Notes under the pieces: generated by a model
What the model was told of the DNA's origin: nothing
The model's database searches: none
Seen by the model: only the letters and a program-made list of their open reading frames with translations
Made by a program: the position numbers and the translations under genes
Assembly: GCF_002096335.1 (NCBI RefSeq)
Contig: NZ_NCUW01000026.1
Span: forward strand, 62,001 to 126,000
Length of the DNA stretch: 64,000 nt
Source: Streptococcus oralis subsp. dentisani
GTDB taxonomy: Bacteria > Bacillota > Bacilli > Lactobacillales > Streptococcaceae
Direction: 5' to 3'
In this document: positions 12,070 through 21,843 of the stretch, piece after piece
Layout of the letters: the number at the start of each line of letters is the position of its first letter
Numbering within the stretch: the first letter of the stretch is position 1

Positions 12070-13050
12070 TTATTTTACATAGGAAAAAGGAATCTCACTG
12101 CCACAGAGCCAATTGTAGACTTGGTCATTGACAAAGACATTCATGGCTTCGTGGGCATACTCAGGCATGATGCGATAGGCCTTATCGCAGGTCAGACGGT
12201 TGTAAATCGCAAACTGGGTAATGGGATAGCAAACATCATCATCCAAGCCCGTAATCATCCTGACCTCTCCTTTGATACGATGGGCAAGATTCTTCACATC
12301 GATATAGGCAAGGGTCGCCATGATTTCCTCCTCTGTTTCATGGAAGGGATCGTGAAACTTGAAATAACGGAAGAGTTCGTCATAGGCTTCACTAGTATTG
12401 CCAATCTCAAGCACCCGTCTAAAGTCAGACAAGAAGGGATAGATGGCAACTATTCGCTGAATCCGAGGATTGAGCGCTGCTGCAACCAGGGCTAAAGCCC
12501 CTCCTTGTGAGGCACCATAGCTAGAAAGTCTTTCCTCATCTACCTGAGGCAGACTAGCAACAATTTCAATCAACTGGTAAATATCCAGATAGACTTCCTT
12601 ATAAAAGAGCTGGTCTCGACCTTCAACAGCACCACGGATGATATGTCCCTTAACTGTATTTCCTAGTGGAGAGCGCAAGCCATCTTGCGAATAACCCGAC
12701 TGGCCTCGAACATCCATAGAAACAACACCATAACCAGCCACAGTATAAGCCAGCATGTCAGCCCAATCCCAACCACGTCCCATGTATCCATGGAAATGGA
12801 AGATTAGCGGAACCTTCTCCTCAGTCTTTGGAAGGACGATGCGTGCATAGACCTTTCCTTCATTAGTTCCCTCAAAGGTTAGCTCATAGCACTTGACTTG
12901 AGGAATATGGAAATCTCTTTCCTCCAACTGATAGGCAGGAAGAGAGGAAACTTTTTTGACCTCTTCATCCCAAAAAGCATCAAAGTCTTCTGGAACCTCA
13001 TCTCTTCCTTTATAAGTCTTGATTTCTTCTAGCAAAGCTGGATTTTTCAT
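12070..13050 (-). CDS. axe1: CE7-family acetyl (xylan) esterase / cephalosporin C deacetylase
   Basis: An alpha/beta hydrolase of 326 residues without a signal peptide, so probably cytoplasmic. The nucleophile elbow is YGASQGG, the acid lies in GLDDDVC and the catalytic His in YAHE, all as in CE7 deacetylases. The HFHGYMGRGWDW segment supplies the oxyanion hole. The gene is read from its own promoter, and the two-box nan element upstream suggests it removes acetyl groups from imported sialic acids or related sugars. That role is inferred. A cre-like site (TGATAGCGATTACA) lies at 13069-13082. Confidence 0.85.
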   Translation of the reverse strand: MKNPALLEEIKTYKGRDEVPEDFDAFWDEEVKKVSSLPAYQLEERDFHIPQVKCYELTFEGTNEGKVYARIVLPKTEEKVPLIFHFHGYMGRGWDWADMLAYTVAGYGVVSMDVRGQSGYSQDGLRSPLGNTVKGHIIRGAVEGRDQLFYKEVYLDIYQLIEIVASLPQVDEERLSSYGASQGGALALVAAALNPRIQRIVAIYPFLSDFRRVLEIGNTSEAYDELFRYFKFHDPFHETEEEIMATLAYIDVKNLAHRIKGEVRMITGLDDDVCYPITQFAIYNRLTCDKAYRIMPEYAHEAMNVFVNDQVYNWLCGSEIPFSYVK

Positions 13051-13084
13051 AGTATGCTCCTTTTAATTTGTAATCGCTATCATA

Positions 13085-13113
13085 ACTGTAGCATATCTGG
13101 GAAAGCAATGCAA
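13085..13113 (-). promoter_or_regulatory. Predicted esterase promoter
   Basis: The minus strand has TTGCAT (13108-13113), a 17-bp spacer and TACAGT (13085-13090). Both hexamers are weak, as expected for an activator-dependent promoter. The choice is guided by the spacing rule seen at the other nan promoters. Confidence 0.45.
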
Positions 13114-13125
13114 GAAAGAAGGGTA

Positions 13126-13276
13126 ATACTCTTCGAAAATCAAATTCAAACCACGTCAGCTTCGCCTTGGATTATATATGTAACTGACTTCGTCAGTCTT
13201 ATCTACAACCTCAAAGCAGTGCTTTGAGCAACCTGCGGCTAGCTTCCTAGTTTGCTCTTTGATTTTCATTGAGTAT
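13126..13276 (+). repeat. BOX element (A-B-C) inserted in the esterase promoter
   Basis: It opens with ATACTCTTCGAAAATC and CAAACCACGTCAGC (boxA). The middle has boxB-like pairs (CTGACTTCGTCAG and CTCAAAGCAGTGCTTTGAG). It closes with CTGCGGCTAGCTTCCTAG and GATTTTCATTGAGTAT (boxC end). The ends are complementary (ATACTC and GAGTAT). Confidence 0.9.
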
Positions 13277-13279
13277 AAA

Positions 13280-13334
13280 TAGATAGAGATTTTAAATTCT
13301 CCTCCCTCAAACCTATCGTCTGAAAGTAGTTTTA
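13280..13334 (-). promoter_or_regulatory. Displaced two-box nan element of the esterase gene
   Basis: Box1 TAAAACTACTTTCA (13321-13334) matches the lyase and nanE box1 in 13 of 14 positions. Exactly 25 bp downstream comes a degenerate box2, TTAAAATCTCTATCTA (13280-13295), with 11 of 16 matches to nanE box2. The BOX element begins three bases beyond it. Confidence 0.6.
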
Positions 13335-13340
13335 AAACAA

Positions 13341-13360
13341 AAAGAGCGTTCCCGCTCTTT
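13341..13360 (-). terminator. Terminator of the 23-residue micro-ORF
   Basis: AAAGAGCG and CGCTCTTT form a perfect 8-bp stem with a four-base loop. On the minus strand it is followed by TTGTTTTAAAA. It starts five bases after the micro-ORF stop codon. Confidence 0.65.
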
Positions 13361-13365
13361 GTTAA

Positions 13366-13437
13366 TCAATAGGTGCTAGCTCCTTTCTCTAGTTTGACGG
13401 TTTGAAATTTCTTTTGGTAGGTTACTTTAATAGTCAT
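13366..13437 (-). CDS. Micro-ORF encoding a 23-residue basic peptide
   Basis: The ATG is preceded by GAGGA with seven bases of spacing. The peptide starts MTIKVTYQKKFQTVKLEKG and ends in ASTY. It has many Lys, alternating beta-like residues and no signal peptide or hydrophobic helix. A TATACT -10 lies at 13469-13474 without a good -35, and a hairpin terminator follows directly. Good ribosome site plus own terminator argue for a real small gene. I do not recognise the family and suggest no function. Confidence 0.5.
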   Translation of the reverse strand: MTIKVTYQKKFQTVKLEKGASTY

Positions 13438-13518
13438 ATGAGAGTCCTCGTTTCTTTTTGATGACTCTAGTATAAGACCTAAATCTAAAAGCTAGCTTAT
13501 AGATTTCTTAGAAAAGGC

Positions 13519-15534
13519 TTAATCCAGATGTTCTCTCTTTTCTAGATGGAGAGCAATCATGCGCCATTCTGGATCCTCTTGCCAAGCTTCTATCGAACTG
13601 ATGTAGCTGGCAACCTTTCTGGCTTCTTCTAAAATCGGAAAATCTTCAATGATATCAGCCACTTGGAACTCTGGAAGACCTGACTGTCTAGTTCCAAAAA
13701 TCTCACCCGAACCGCGCATTTTCAAATCTTCCTCAGCAAGGACAAATCCATTGGTGGTTTCTGTCATGATGCGCATGCGGTCTTTCCCTGACTCGGTCTT
13801 AGGATTGGCGACGAGAACAGCATAGGACTGCTTGTCTCCCCGACCGACACGACCTCTGAGCTGGTGAAGCTGGCTGAGACCGAACCGATCGGCATCCATG
13901 ATGATCATGACGGTCGCACTAGGAACATTAACCCCAACCTCGATAACGGTTGTAGATACTAGAATATCTGTTTTCCGCTCTTTGAAATCCTGCATGATCT
14001 GGTCTTTATCGTCACTCTTCATCTTACCATGTAGGAGAGCCACTTCGGCCTTACCTGCAAAATGAGCTGTCAACTCCTCTGATAAGGCAATGGCATTTTT
14101 CAGATCCAGAGCTTCTGATTCTTCAATCAAGGGAGAGATGACATAGGCTTGAGAACCTTTTTGGATTTCCCCCTCTAACCAAGTCAGCACCTGAGGTAAT
14201 TGCTCATGCTTGATCCAACGCGTTACAATGGGTTTCCGACCCGCAGGCATCTGGTCGATAATGGAAACATCCATATCCCCAAAGGCTGTGATGGCCAAAG
14301 TTCGTGGAATGGGAGTCGCCGTCATCATGAGGACATCTGGGTTGTCCCCTTTTTCCCGTAAAATACGCCTTTGCCCCACACCAAAACGGTGCTGCTCATC
14401 AATGATAATCAAACCAAGACGAGCATAATCCACTCCATCCTGAATCAGAGCATGGGTTCCAATGATAAAGTCGGCCTCACCCTTTGCTATGGTCTCCAAG
14501 ACTTCTCTTTTTTCTGCAGCTTTCAAGGATCCTGTCAAGAGAGAGAGTTTCAAGTCTGGAAAGAGACTCTGTAGACTTTCAAAGTGTTGCTCTGCTAGGA
14601 TTTCTGTCGGTACCATGAGAGCAGACTGGTGCCCAGCCGTCACTGCCGCAAACATAGCCAAGCCAGCTACTACTGTTTTTCCGCTTCCCACATCTCCTTG
14701 TAAGAGTCGATTCATGTGGTGATCGGATTTCATGTCGGCCAAAATTTCCTGCAAACTCTTTTCCTGAGCTGGGGTCAGGACAAAAGGAAGATTTTCTTTA
14801 GCAGCTGTCACCTTTTCCTGAGACCAATTCAGAACCAAACCGCTGCCCTGAACTCTATTTTCAGACTTAAGAGTCTGCAATTGCATTTGAAAATAAAAGA
14901 GTTCTTCAAACTTGATACGGCGAAGGGCCTGCTTGTATTCTGCCAAATCCTTAGGAAAATGCATGGCACGAACTGCCTGACAGCGGGACATGAGTTTGTA
15001 TTTGTCCAGCAAAGACTGGGGAAGATTTTCCTCAATCAAGAGGTCCAGTCCCTGATCAAAAGCTGTCTTAATGACCTTGACCAAACTAGCCTGACTGATT
15101 CCTTGAGCCAGACGATAGACAGGCTGGAGGTCATCTTCCACCTGAGCCAGAACCTTCATCCCAGTCAGACTGGCCTTAGCCCGATCCCATTTGCCAAAAA
15201 CAGCAAGGGTTGCTCCCAACTCTATCTTGTCTGCTAGATAGGGCTGGTTAAAGAAATTCACCGCAAAAACGACCTCTCCCTGCTTAAGGCTAAAACGTAG
15301 GCGATTGCGCTTGAAACCATAATACTGTACACTGGCAGGTGTCACGACTTGACCAGACAGGACAGCCTTTTCGCCATCTTCCAGCTCCAGCACCCGCTTG
15401 GTTTTGAAGTCTTCGTAACGGAAAGGAAAGTAGAGCAAGAGGTCTTGCAAGTTTTCAATTCCTAGTTTGGCGTATTTCTCGGCTGACTTTGGTCCCACAC
15501 CAGGCAAGACATGCAAGGGTTGATGTAGATTCAT
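13519..15534 (-). CDS. recG: ATP-dependent DNA helicase RecG
   Basis: Branch-migration helicase acting on stalled forks and Holliday junctions. The 671 residues include the N-terminal HhH-like segment VLPGVGPKSAEKYAKLGI, the wedge/OB domain (about 50-150) and a superfamily 2 core: Walker A GDVGSGKT, the DEQH box, MTATPIPRT, and the motif VI segment QLRGRVGRG. The length is normal. It follows alr by 18 bp and is the last large gene of the acpS-alr-recG unit. Confidence 0.97.
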   Translation of the reverse strand: MNLHQPLHVLPGVGPKSAEKYAKLGIENLQDLLLYFPFRYEDFKTKRVLELEDGEKAVLSGQVVTPASVQYYGFKRNRLRFSLKQGEVVFAVNFFNQPYLADKIELGATLAVFGKWDRAKASLTGMKVLAQVEDDLQPVYRLAQGISQASLVKVIKTAFDQGLDLLIEENLPQSLLDKYKLMSRCQAVRAMHFPKDLAEYKQALRRIKFEELFYFQMQLQTLKSENRVQGSGLVLNWSQEKVTAAKENLPFVLTPAQEKSLQEILADMKSDHHMNRLLQGDVGSGKTVVAGLAMFAAVTAGHQSALMVPTEILAEQHFESLQSLFPDLKLSLLTGSLKAAEKREVLETIAKGEADFIIGTHALIQDGVDYARLGLIIIDEQHRFGVGQRRILREKGDNPDVLMMTATPIPRTLAITAFGDMDVSIIDQMPAGRKPIVTRWIKHEQLPQVLTWLEGEIQKGSQAYVISPLIEESEALDLKNAIALSEELTAHFAGKAEVALLHGKMKSDDKDQIMQDFKERKTDILVSTTVIEVGVNVPSATVMIIMDADRFGLSQLHQLRGRVGRGDKQSYAVLVANPKTESGKDRMRIMTETTNGFVLAEEDLKMRGSGEIFGTRQSGLPEFQVADIIEDFPILEEARKVASYISSIEAWQEDPEWRMIALHLEKREHLD

Positions 15535-15552
15535 GCTCCACTCCTTTCTTTT

Positions 15553-16656
15553 TTAATAATATTCTCTCGGAATGCGATCGCTGAGGAGGCAAACCACCTC
15601 ATAATTAATGGTTCCGCGGTAGGTCGCTACCTGAGTTGCTGTGATTTCCTTGTCACCGTTGGAGCCAATCAAGGTTACTTTTGTTCCTAGCGGATAAATC
15701 TTAGGCAAGCGAATGGTGATTTGGTCCATAGAAACCCGTCCGACGATTGGGCAAGCTTGTCCATCTACCAAGACGGAGAAATTTTGCAAGTCTCGAGTCC
15801 AACCATCTGCATAGCCAATTGGCACGGTCGCGATGACTTGCTCACTATCCGCCTGATAGGTGGCTCCATAGCCCATGCAGGCTCCAGCTGCAACTGTTTT
15901 GACATGAACAAGGGCAGATTGCAAGGTCAAGGCTGGTGTCAGGTCATAAGGTAAGTCCAAGACCTCTCCGCTAGGATTCAGACCATACATAGCATCTCCC
16001 ATACGGACTGCATTGAAAATAGTCTCTGCATGCCAAAGAGTCGTTGCAGAATTGCTAGCATGTACCAGCTCTGGCACTTCCTTCATACTTTCTAAAATAG
16101 TCTTAAAGCGTTCTAACTGCTTATTAAAGTAGGTATCTGATGCTTCATCTGCAGTCGCAAAGTGGGTAAAGATTCCCTCAACACGAACCCCCTCTTTCTT
16201 GAGCAAGTCCTGAGCTTGATCAGCTTCACTGACCTCTCTAAAACCAATCCGTCCCATTCCTGAGTCAATCTTAAGGTGAACCGACAAGCCATCTAGGTCA
16301 GCACCAGTAGCTAAGAGTACTTGAATCCACTCCAGTCCAGCCACTGTTAAGGTGATGTTATATTCTTTAGCCAGAGAAACAGCTTCTAGCTCAGAAACTC
16401 CTAAAATGAGGATTTTCTTGTTTATCCCTGCTTGACGAAGTTCAATAGCTTCATCAATATTGGAAACGCAAAAGCCATCGACATCATCTTGGATAGCTGT
16501 GGCAACAGCTACTGCCCCATGCCCGTATGCATTGGCCTTAACCACTGCCCACTTGAGCGTCCCTTTAGGGATATGACTTCCCATTTGTTGGATATTTTTT
16601 CGAATAGCTCCCAGCTGAATGAGAGCCTTGGTTGGTCTATGTGGACTAGCTTTCAT
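15553..16656 (-). CDS. alr: Alanine racemase
   Basis: PLP enzyme making D-alanine for peptidoglycan and teichoic acids. The PLP lysine lies in [10 protein letters not shown] and the catalytic tyrosine in MGYGATYQ; the C-terminal domain has RVSMDQ. The start chosen reads [12 protein letters not shown] (367 residues), with GGAGGAAAATC just upstream. A start seven codons earlier lacks such a site. It overlaps the acpS stop by 11 bases. Confidence 0.95.
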   Translation of the reverse strand: MKASPHRPTKALIQLGAIRKNIQQMGSHIPKGTLKWAVVKANAYGHGAVAVATAIQDDVDGFCVSNIDEAIELRQAGINKKILILGVSELEAVSLAKEYNITLTVAGLEWIQVLLATGADLDGLSVHLKIDSGMGRIGFREVSEADQAQDLLKKEGVRVEGIFTHFATADEASDTYFNKQLERFKTILESMKEVPELVHASNSATTLWHAETIFNAVRMGDAMYGLNPSGEVLDLPYDLTPALTLQSALVHVKTVAAGACMGYGATYQADSEQVIATVPIGYADGWTRDLQNFSVLVDGQACPIVGRVSMDQITIRLPKIYPLGTKVTLIGSNGDKEITATQVATYRGTINYEVVCLLSDRIPREYY

Positions 16657-17008
16657 GATTTTCCTCCAAAATGACACTGGCTGTCACAAACTGATCTGTA
16701 TGGCTGATCGACAGCCAAATCTTTCCTGAAAATGGCGCCTGACTAAAATAGGGAGCCCCTCTTTCATTGTTCAAGACTTCCAAATCCTGAAAGGTCAGTT
16801 TACCAATACCTGTCCCCATAGCCTTGGAAAAAGCCTCCTTAGCCGACCAACGACCTGCCAAATATTCGATTTGTCTGCGCTCTTTGAGACTGCTAAATCG
16901 CTCCATTTCCTTAGCGGTCAGCACGCGATTGGCAAATCCTTTATGTCGTGTAACTGCGCCTTCTATCGAAGCCAATTCTTCGATGTCAATTCCATGTCCA
17001 ACTATCAT
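16646..17008 (-). CDS. acpS: Holo-[acyl-carrier-protein] synthase
   Basis: Transfers 4'-phosphopantetheine from CoA to acyl carrier protein. The 120 residues have the family motifs GHGIDIEEL (magnesium site) and the [16 protein letters not shown] helix. The ATG start reads MIVGHGID. An in-frame GTG two codons upstream is less likely. The ribosome site is weak (GTGAG), and a terminator-like hairpin with five T ends only 11 bases upstream, so expression may be limited. Confidence 0.95.
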   Translation of the reverse strand: MIVGHGIDIEELASIEGAVTRHKGFANRVLTAKEMERFSSLKERRQIEYLAGRWSAKEAFSKAMGTGIGKLTFQDLEVLNNERGAPYFSQAPFSGKIWLSISHTDQFVTASVILEENHES

Positions 17009-17013
17009 ACTCA

Positions 17014-17040
17014 CAAAAAGAGTTGAGATTCCCCCAACTC
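17014..17040 (-). terminator. Terminator-like hairpin directly before acpS
   Basis: GAGTTG (17020-17025) pairs with CAACTC (17035-17040); on the minus strand the stem is followed by TTTTTG. It ends transcription of the DAHP synthase pair or attenuates entry into acpS-alr-recG. Confidence 0.6.
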
Positions 17041-17051
17041 CATCCTTTCAC

Positions 17052-18083
17052 TTATTTTGTTAAGGTAGTATAAATTTCGTCTACCAAGGCTACTGTATTT
17101 TCCCAACCTAGACAAGGGTCAGTAATGGAACAACCAAAGATTTCTGGTTGGTTTTGGCGACCATCTGCTAGATAAGATTCAATCATAAAGCCTCGAACCG
17201 TCTTTTTAATCTTTTCGTTCCAGTCGCGATTCAGCAAAGCTTGGCGAACAATGCGAATTTGTTCCATATACTGCTTACCTGAATTGTCATGATTAGTATC
17301 GATGATAATGAAGGGATTTTCAAGTCCCATGGTCTCATAACGGTTGATAGCGTTTAAGAGGGTCTCATAGTAGAAGTTAGGTTCATTTTTGCCATATTCA
17401 TTCATGGCGCCACGAAGGATAACGTGGGCCAAGGGATTTCCTGAAGTCTCCACCTCTTGACCATGGTAAAGGAAGGTTTGCTTGTTTTGAGCTGCATAGA
17501 TGGCATTAAACATGACCCCAAGGTTCCCAGATGTTGGATTTTTCATCCCAACTGGAGCATCAATCCCAGACGCCACAAAACGGTGCTCTTGGTCTTCCAC
17601 TGAACGAGCTCCAACTGCATGATAGCTGACCAAATCATCAACCAAAACGAGATTTGACGGATAAAGCATCTCATCAGCCGTCGTTAAGCCCGTTTCGGTA
17701 ATCACACGGTAGTGCAGCTGACGAACTGCCTGCAAACCATTGATGAGACTAGGCGCCTCGCTAGCATTTGGCTGATGAATCATACCCTTATAGCCATCTC
17801 CATTAGTACGAGGCTTGGCAGTATAAACACGCATGACGATAAAAATTTTATCCGCAACTTTTTTCTGCAAGTCTGCTAAGCGACGAGCATATTCCAAAAC
17901 AGCCTCTTCATTATCAGAAGAACAAGGCCCCATCACCAAAAGGATTCGGTCATCCTCACCTGAGATGATGGCTGCCAACTCCCGATCACGAGCTTCCTTA
18001 TAACGCAAGGCTTCAGGTGACAACTGGGTCGCAGCCTTGATTGCTTCAATATCTATTTCTTGACCTTTTTCGATAAATGCCAT
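17052..18083 (-). CDS. aroG: 3-deoxy-7-phosphoheptulonate (DAHP) synthase, second copy
   Basis: First enzyme of the shikimate pathway, joining phosphoenolpyruvate and erythrose-4-phosphate. The 343 residues match the type I alpha (AroF/AroG/AroH) class: MGPCSSDN, KPRTNGDGYKG, GARSVEDQEHR, KNPTSGNL and IDTNHDNSGKQ. It is closely similar along its full length to the gene just upstream, from which it is separated by one base. The pair probably arose by tandem duplication and may differ in feedback control. Confidence 0.92.
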   Translation of the reverse strand: MAFIEKGQEIDIEAIKAATQLSPEALRYKEARDRELAAIISGEDDRILLVMGPCSSDNEEAVLEYARRLADLQKKVADKIFIVMRVYTAKPRTNGDGYKGMIHQPNASEAPSLINGLQAVRQLHYRVITETGLTTADEMLYPSNLVLVDDLVSYHAVGARSVEDQEHRFVASGIDAPVGMKNPTSGNLGVMFNAIYAAQNKQTFLYHGQEVETSGNPLAHVILRGAMNEYGKNEPNFYYETLLNAINRYETMGLENPFIIIDTNHDNSGKQYMEQIRIVRQALLNRDWNEKIKKTVRGFMIESYLADGRQNQPEIFGCSITDPCLGWENTVALVDEIYTTLTK

Positions 18084-18084
18084 C

Positions 18085-19125
18085 TTATTCTCCTAGTTCT
18101 CCTAGCGTTTGGTAGATTTCGCGAACAAGTGCTTCCGTATTGTCCCATCCTAGGCAAGGGTCCGTGATAGACTTGCCAAAAACTTCAGGTTCATTTTGAC
18201 GTCCATCTTCCAGATAGGACTCAATCATAAAACCACGAACATATTTTTTGATTTTCTCATTCCAGTCACGGTTGATCAAGGTCTGGCGTACGATACGGAT
18301 TTGATCCATGTACTGCTTGCCCGAATTGTCATGATTGGTATCGATGATGATAAAGGGATTTTCCAAGCCCATCTTTTCATACTGATCAATGGTATCCATT
18401 AAATTGTCATAGTAGTAGTTGGGAATATTTTTCCCATATTCATTCAAGGCACCGCGAAGAATGGCATGAGACAATGGATTCCCAGTCGTTTCCACCTCTT
18501 TACCGAGGAAGAGGAAGCTCTGCTTGTTTTGTGCTGCGTAAATCCCGTTAAACATAACATTGAGATTTCCAGATGTTGGATTTTTAAATCCTGTTGAAAA
18601 ATCTGCTCCACTCGCTACAAAACGGTGCTGTTGATCTTCTACAGAACGAGCTCCAACAGCCATATATGAAATCAAATCATCTACCAAAGGAAGGTTTTCT
18701 GGGTAGAGCATCTCATCAGCAGTTGTCATACCCGTCTCGGTAATCACACGGTAGTGTAGCTGACGAACTGCCTTGATTCCATTGATCAAGCTAGGAGCTT
18801 CTGTCGCGTTTGGTTGGTGAATCAAGCCCTTATAGCCATCTCCATTGGTACGAGGTTTGGCTGTATAGACCCGCATGACCATAAAGATACGGTCTTTGAC
18901 TTCTTCTTGCAAGGCAGACAAGCGCTTGGCATACTCGAGGACTGCCTCCTCATTATCAGATGAACATGGTCCAATCACCAAGAGAATACGCTGATCCTCT
19001 CCACGGATGATGGCTTCCAATTCCTGATCACGCTGGTATTTTTTTTCATAAGCCAAACCATCTAGTTTTGACAAGGCGCGAACTTCTTCAATGTTAATTT
19101 TAGGACTTTTAGCTGTAAATACCAT
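18085..19125 (-). CDS. aroF: 3-deoxy-7-phosphoheptulonate (DAHP) synthase, first copy
   Basis: Type I DAHP synthase of 346 residues with IGPCSSDN, KPRTNGDGYKG, GARSVEDQQHR and KNPTSGNL. The start has AAGGAGATGAATC upstream. It is the first gene of the pair. Which copy is sensitive to phenylalanine or tyrosine cannot be told from the sequence, so the symbol is a convention only. Confidence 0.92.
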   Translation of the reverse strand: MVFTAKSPKINIEEVRALSKLDGLAYEKKYQRDQELEAIIRGEDQRILLVIGPCSSDNEEAVLEYAKRLSALQEEVKDRIFMVMRVYTAKPRTNGDGYKGLIHQPNATEAPSLINGIKAVRQLHYRVITETGMTTADEMLYPENLPLVDDLISYMAVGARSVEDQQHRFVASGADFSTGFKNPTSGNLNVMFNGIYAAQNKQSFLFLGKEVETTGNPLSHAILRGALNEYGKNIPNYYYDNLMDTIDQYEKMGLENPFIIIDTNHDNSGKQYMDQIRIVRQTLINRDWNEKIKKYVRGFMIESYLEDGRQNEPEVFGKSITDPCLGWDNTEALVREIYQTLGELGE

Positions 19126-19148
19126 GATTCATCTCCTTATAAAGCAAA

Positions 19149-19192
19149 CGGACACCAAGTAAAAATGTATTTTCACCAGGTATCCGCCTGTT
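19149..19192 (-). terminator. Possible secA terminator
   Basis: CGGATACC and GGTGTCCG (minus strand) form an 8-bp stem with one mismatch around a long loop. The T-run after it is poor. It lies just after the secA stop. Confidence 0.4.
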
Positions 19193-19203
19193 CTTATGTC
19201 TTA

Positions 19204-21717
19204 TTAGTTTCGTCTTCCATGACAATTCTTAAATTTCTTACCTGAACCACATGGACAAAGTTCATTACGCCCAATTCGGCTCAAGTCCACATCTGCTGGA
19301 AGATTTGCACGCTGGGCTGCGATATTACGAGTAGCCGTTGTGCTAATATTAACCTCCGTCTGTGGTCTTTCTTGTTCATGGATTTGCGCTTTCATCATCA
19401 AACGAGTGACGTCAAATTCAATTGACCCAATCATATCGTTAAACATGCGGAAACCTTCTGCCTGGTACTCAACAACTGGGTTGTTTTGCGCATAGCCACG
19501 AAGTCCAACAGCATTTCGCAACTGGTCAAGAGCATCAATATGGTCTGTCCACTTGTTATCCACAACACGCAGAATCAAGACTTTTTGGAATTCCTTGACT
19601 GCGTCCTCGTCTCGTAATTTTGAGATTTGACTATCGTAGACCTTTAAGGCACGTTGGAAGAGTTCATCTTTGATATCACGATCTGACAAACCAGCCAAAT
19701 CTTCCTCAGAAATAGAACCCTCTGGTAGCAGATTGTATTTAGCAAAGTTCAAGATAGCTTTGATTTTTTCTTCTTCCTTAGAACGTGAATGAGCATCCAC
19801 AACTCGTCCGATCGTACGTTTAATCATAGCGTGAATCTCAGGAGCCAAGTCACGGTCAGCAGTGATAACATCATAACGCTGCGCATAGATAATCTCACGT
19901 TGTTCGCGCATGACATCATCGTATTGAAGAACTTGTTTACGTGTATCGTAGTTATTCCCCTCAACGCGTTTTTGAGCTGCTTCAACCTGACGGGTCAACA
20001 TACGGGACTCAATAGCTTCTTCTGACATATTGAGGCGTTCAAAGACACCTTTCAAGCGGTCTGAACCGAAGCGTTTCATCAAGTCATCTTCAAGAGATAG
20101 GTAGAATTGAGACTCACCTGGATCTCCTTGTCTTCCTGAACGTCCACGAAGCTGGTTATCAATACGACGGCTCTCGTGGCGTTCTGTACCGATGACACAA
20201 AGTCCACCCAATTCACGAACACCTTCACCGAGCTTGATGTCAGTACCACGACCGGCCATGTTGGTTGCGATGGTAACCGCACCACGTTGACCAGCGTTCA
20301 TAATGATTTGCGCTTCTTTGTAGTGGTTCTTCGCATTTAAAACTTCGTGGGGAATTCCTGCTGCAACCAATTTCTGAGAAATATAATCACTGGTTTCAAC
20401 GGCAACAGTACCAACCAAGACAGGTTGTCCTTTTTGGTAACGAACCTTGACATCTTCAACAACAGCATTAAATTTTGCTTCAATACTTGCATAAAGAAGG
20501 TCAGAGTGGTCAATACGTTGAACAGGACGGTTAGTTGGGATTGGGATGACACGAATGTTATAGATTTCACGGAATTCTTCTTCCTCTGTCTTACCAGTAC
20601 CCGTCATACCAGACAACTTCTTATACATACGGAAGAGATTTTGGTAGGTGATAGAAGCTGAAGTCTTGGTTTCGTCTTGAATCGGCACGCCTTCCTTGGC
20701 TTCGATGGCTTGGTGCAAGCCATCAGAATAACGACGACCTTCCATAGTACGACCTGTAAATTGATCGACAATCAAGATTTCCTGCTCTTCGCTGACCACA
20801 TAGTCAATATCAAGAAGCATGATATAGTTAGCACGAAGGGCATTATCAATGAAGTGGGTCAAGGCCACGTTTTCAATATCGTAGAGATTTTCCAGTTTGA
20901 AGTAGTCTTCAGCCTTGTCAATCCCTGAATCAGATAAACCAATAGTCTTAGACTGAATGTCAATGATATAATCATCTTTGTCCAAAGATTTGACAAAGTG
21001 ATCCGCCATATGATACAGCTGACTTGTTTCGACAGCATTGGCTCCTGAAACGATCAAAGGCGTACGCGCTTCGTCAATCAAAATCGAGTCTACCTCGTCA
21101 ACTAAGGCATAGTTAAGCGGACGTTGTACCATATTTTCAGCTCGAACGACCATGTTATCACGAAGGTAGTCAAATCCAATCTCAGAGTTGGTTGAGTAGG
21201 TGATATCACATGCATAAGCCTCTCTTTTTTCCATCGGAGACTTAGCTGCTAAGTTAATCCCTACTGATAAACCAAGCCATGAATAGAGTTCACCCATTTC
21301 AGTCGCATCACGCTCAGATAGGTATTCATTGACCGTTACTACGTGAACTCCTTTTCCAGACAAGGCATTCAGATATACCGGCATAGTCGCTGTCAGGGTT
21401 TTTCCTTCCCCTGTACGCATCTCAGGTACATCTCCGTGGTGAAGAACGATTCCTCCCATGACCTGAACCTTATAAGGGAAGAGTCCAAGAACACGTTTAG
21501 CCCCTTCACGGACAACCGCAAATGCTTCGTACAAGAGTTGATCTAGCGTTTCACCATTTGCATAGCGTTCCTTAAATTCAACCGTTTTTGCTTGCAGTTC
21601 TTCATCGGTCAAGGCTGCCATTTGTTCTTCATAGGACATGACCTTGTCTGCCATTTTTTCTAATTTTCTTATTTCACCTTTATCATTTTCGATGATTTTT
21701 TTTAAAATATTAGCCAT
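19204..21717 (-). CDS. secA: Preprotein translocase ATPase SecA
   Basis: Motor of the Sec export pathway at the cytoplasmic membrane. The 837 residues are normal for the housekeeping SecA. Motifs: [16 protein letters not shown] (Walker A), [18 protein letters not shown] (Walker B), [13 protein letters not shown] and [13 protein letters not shown]. The extreme C-terminus has the zinc-binding [15 protein letters not shown] that contacts SecB and lipids. A GGAAAATA site precedes the ATG. Confidence 0.98.
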   Translation of the reverse strand: MANILKKIIENDKGEIRKLEKMADKVMSYEEQMAALTDEELQAKTVEFKERYANGETLDQLLYEAFAVVREGAKRVLGLFPYKVQVMGGIVLHHGDVPEMRTGEGKTLTATMPVYLNALSGKGVHVVTVNEYLSERDATEMGELYSWLGLSVGINLAAKSPMEKREAYACDITYSTNSEIGFDYLRDNMVVRAENMVQRPLNYALVDEVDSILIDEARTPLIVSGANAVETSQLYHMADHFVKSLDKDDYIIDIQSKTIGLSDSGIDKAEDYFKLENLYDIENVALTHFIDNALRANYIMLLDIDYVVSEEQEILIVDQFTGRTMEGRRYSDGLHQAIEAKEGVPIQDETKTSASITYQNLFRMYKKLSGMTGTGKTEEEEFREIYNIRVIPIPTNRPVQRIDHSDLLYASIEAKFNAVVEDVKVRYQKGQPVLVGTVAVETSDYISQKLVAAGIPHEVLNAKNHYKEAQIIMNAGQRGAVTIATNMAGRGTDIKLGEGVRELGGLCVIGTERHESRRIDNQLRGRSGRQGDPGESQFYLSLEDDLMKRFGSDRLKGVFERLNMSEEAIESRMLTRQVEAAQKRVEGNNYDTRKQVLQYDDVMREQREIIYAQRYDVITADRDLAPEIHAMIKRTIGRVVDAHSRSKEEEKIKAILNFAKYNLLPEGSISEEDLAGLSDRDIKDELFQRALKVYDSQISKLRDEDAVKEFQKVLILRVVDNKWTDHIDALDQLRNAVGLRGYAQNNPVVEYQAEGFRMFNDMIGSIEFDVTRLMMKAQIHEQERPQTEVNISTTATRNIAAQRANLPADVDLSRIGRNELCPCGSGKKFKNCHGRRN

Positions 21718-21843
21718 TATTTTCCTTACTTTTAATTCTGAAGATTTTAGAATGTTCTTTTAATTGTAGCATATTTACTCTCATTTTTCAAGAAAGAATC
21801 CTTACTTTACAAAGGAAAAAGACATCTCTAAAATCCACTTTTT

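Larger units (their letters stand above)
13051..13365. other. Gap upstream of the esterase: promoter, BOX, displaced operator, terminator
   Basis: From right to left it holds the micro-ORF terminator (13341-13360), nan box1 (13321-13334), box2 (13280-13295), a BOX element (13126-13276), a weak -35/-10 pair (13085-13113) and a cre-like site (13069-13082). Confidence 0.65.

Noticed and set aside
12121..12495. 124-codon plus-strand frame
   Set aside because: Antisense to the esterase gene; no ribosome site or motif.
14716..15237. 173-codon plus-strand frame
   Set aside because: Fully antisense to recG, rich in Leu/Gln/His codons expected from antisense reading, no ribosome site.
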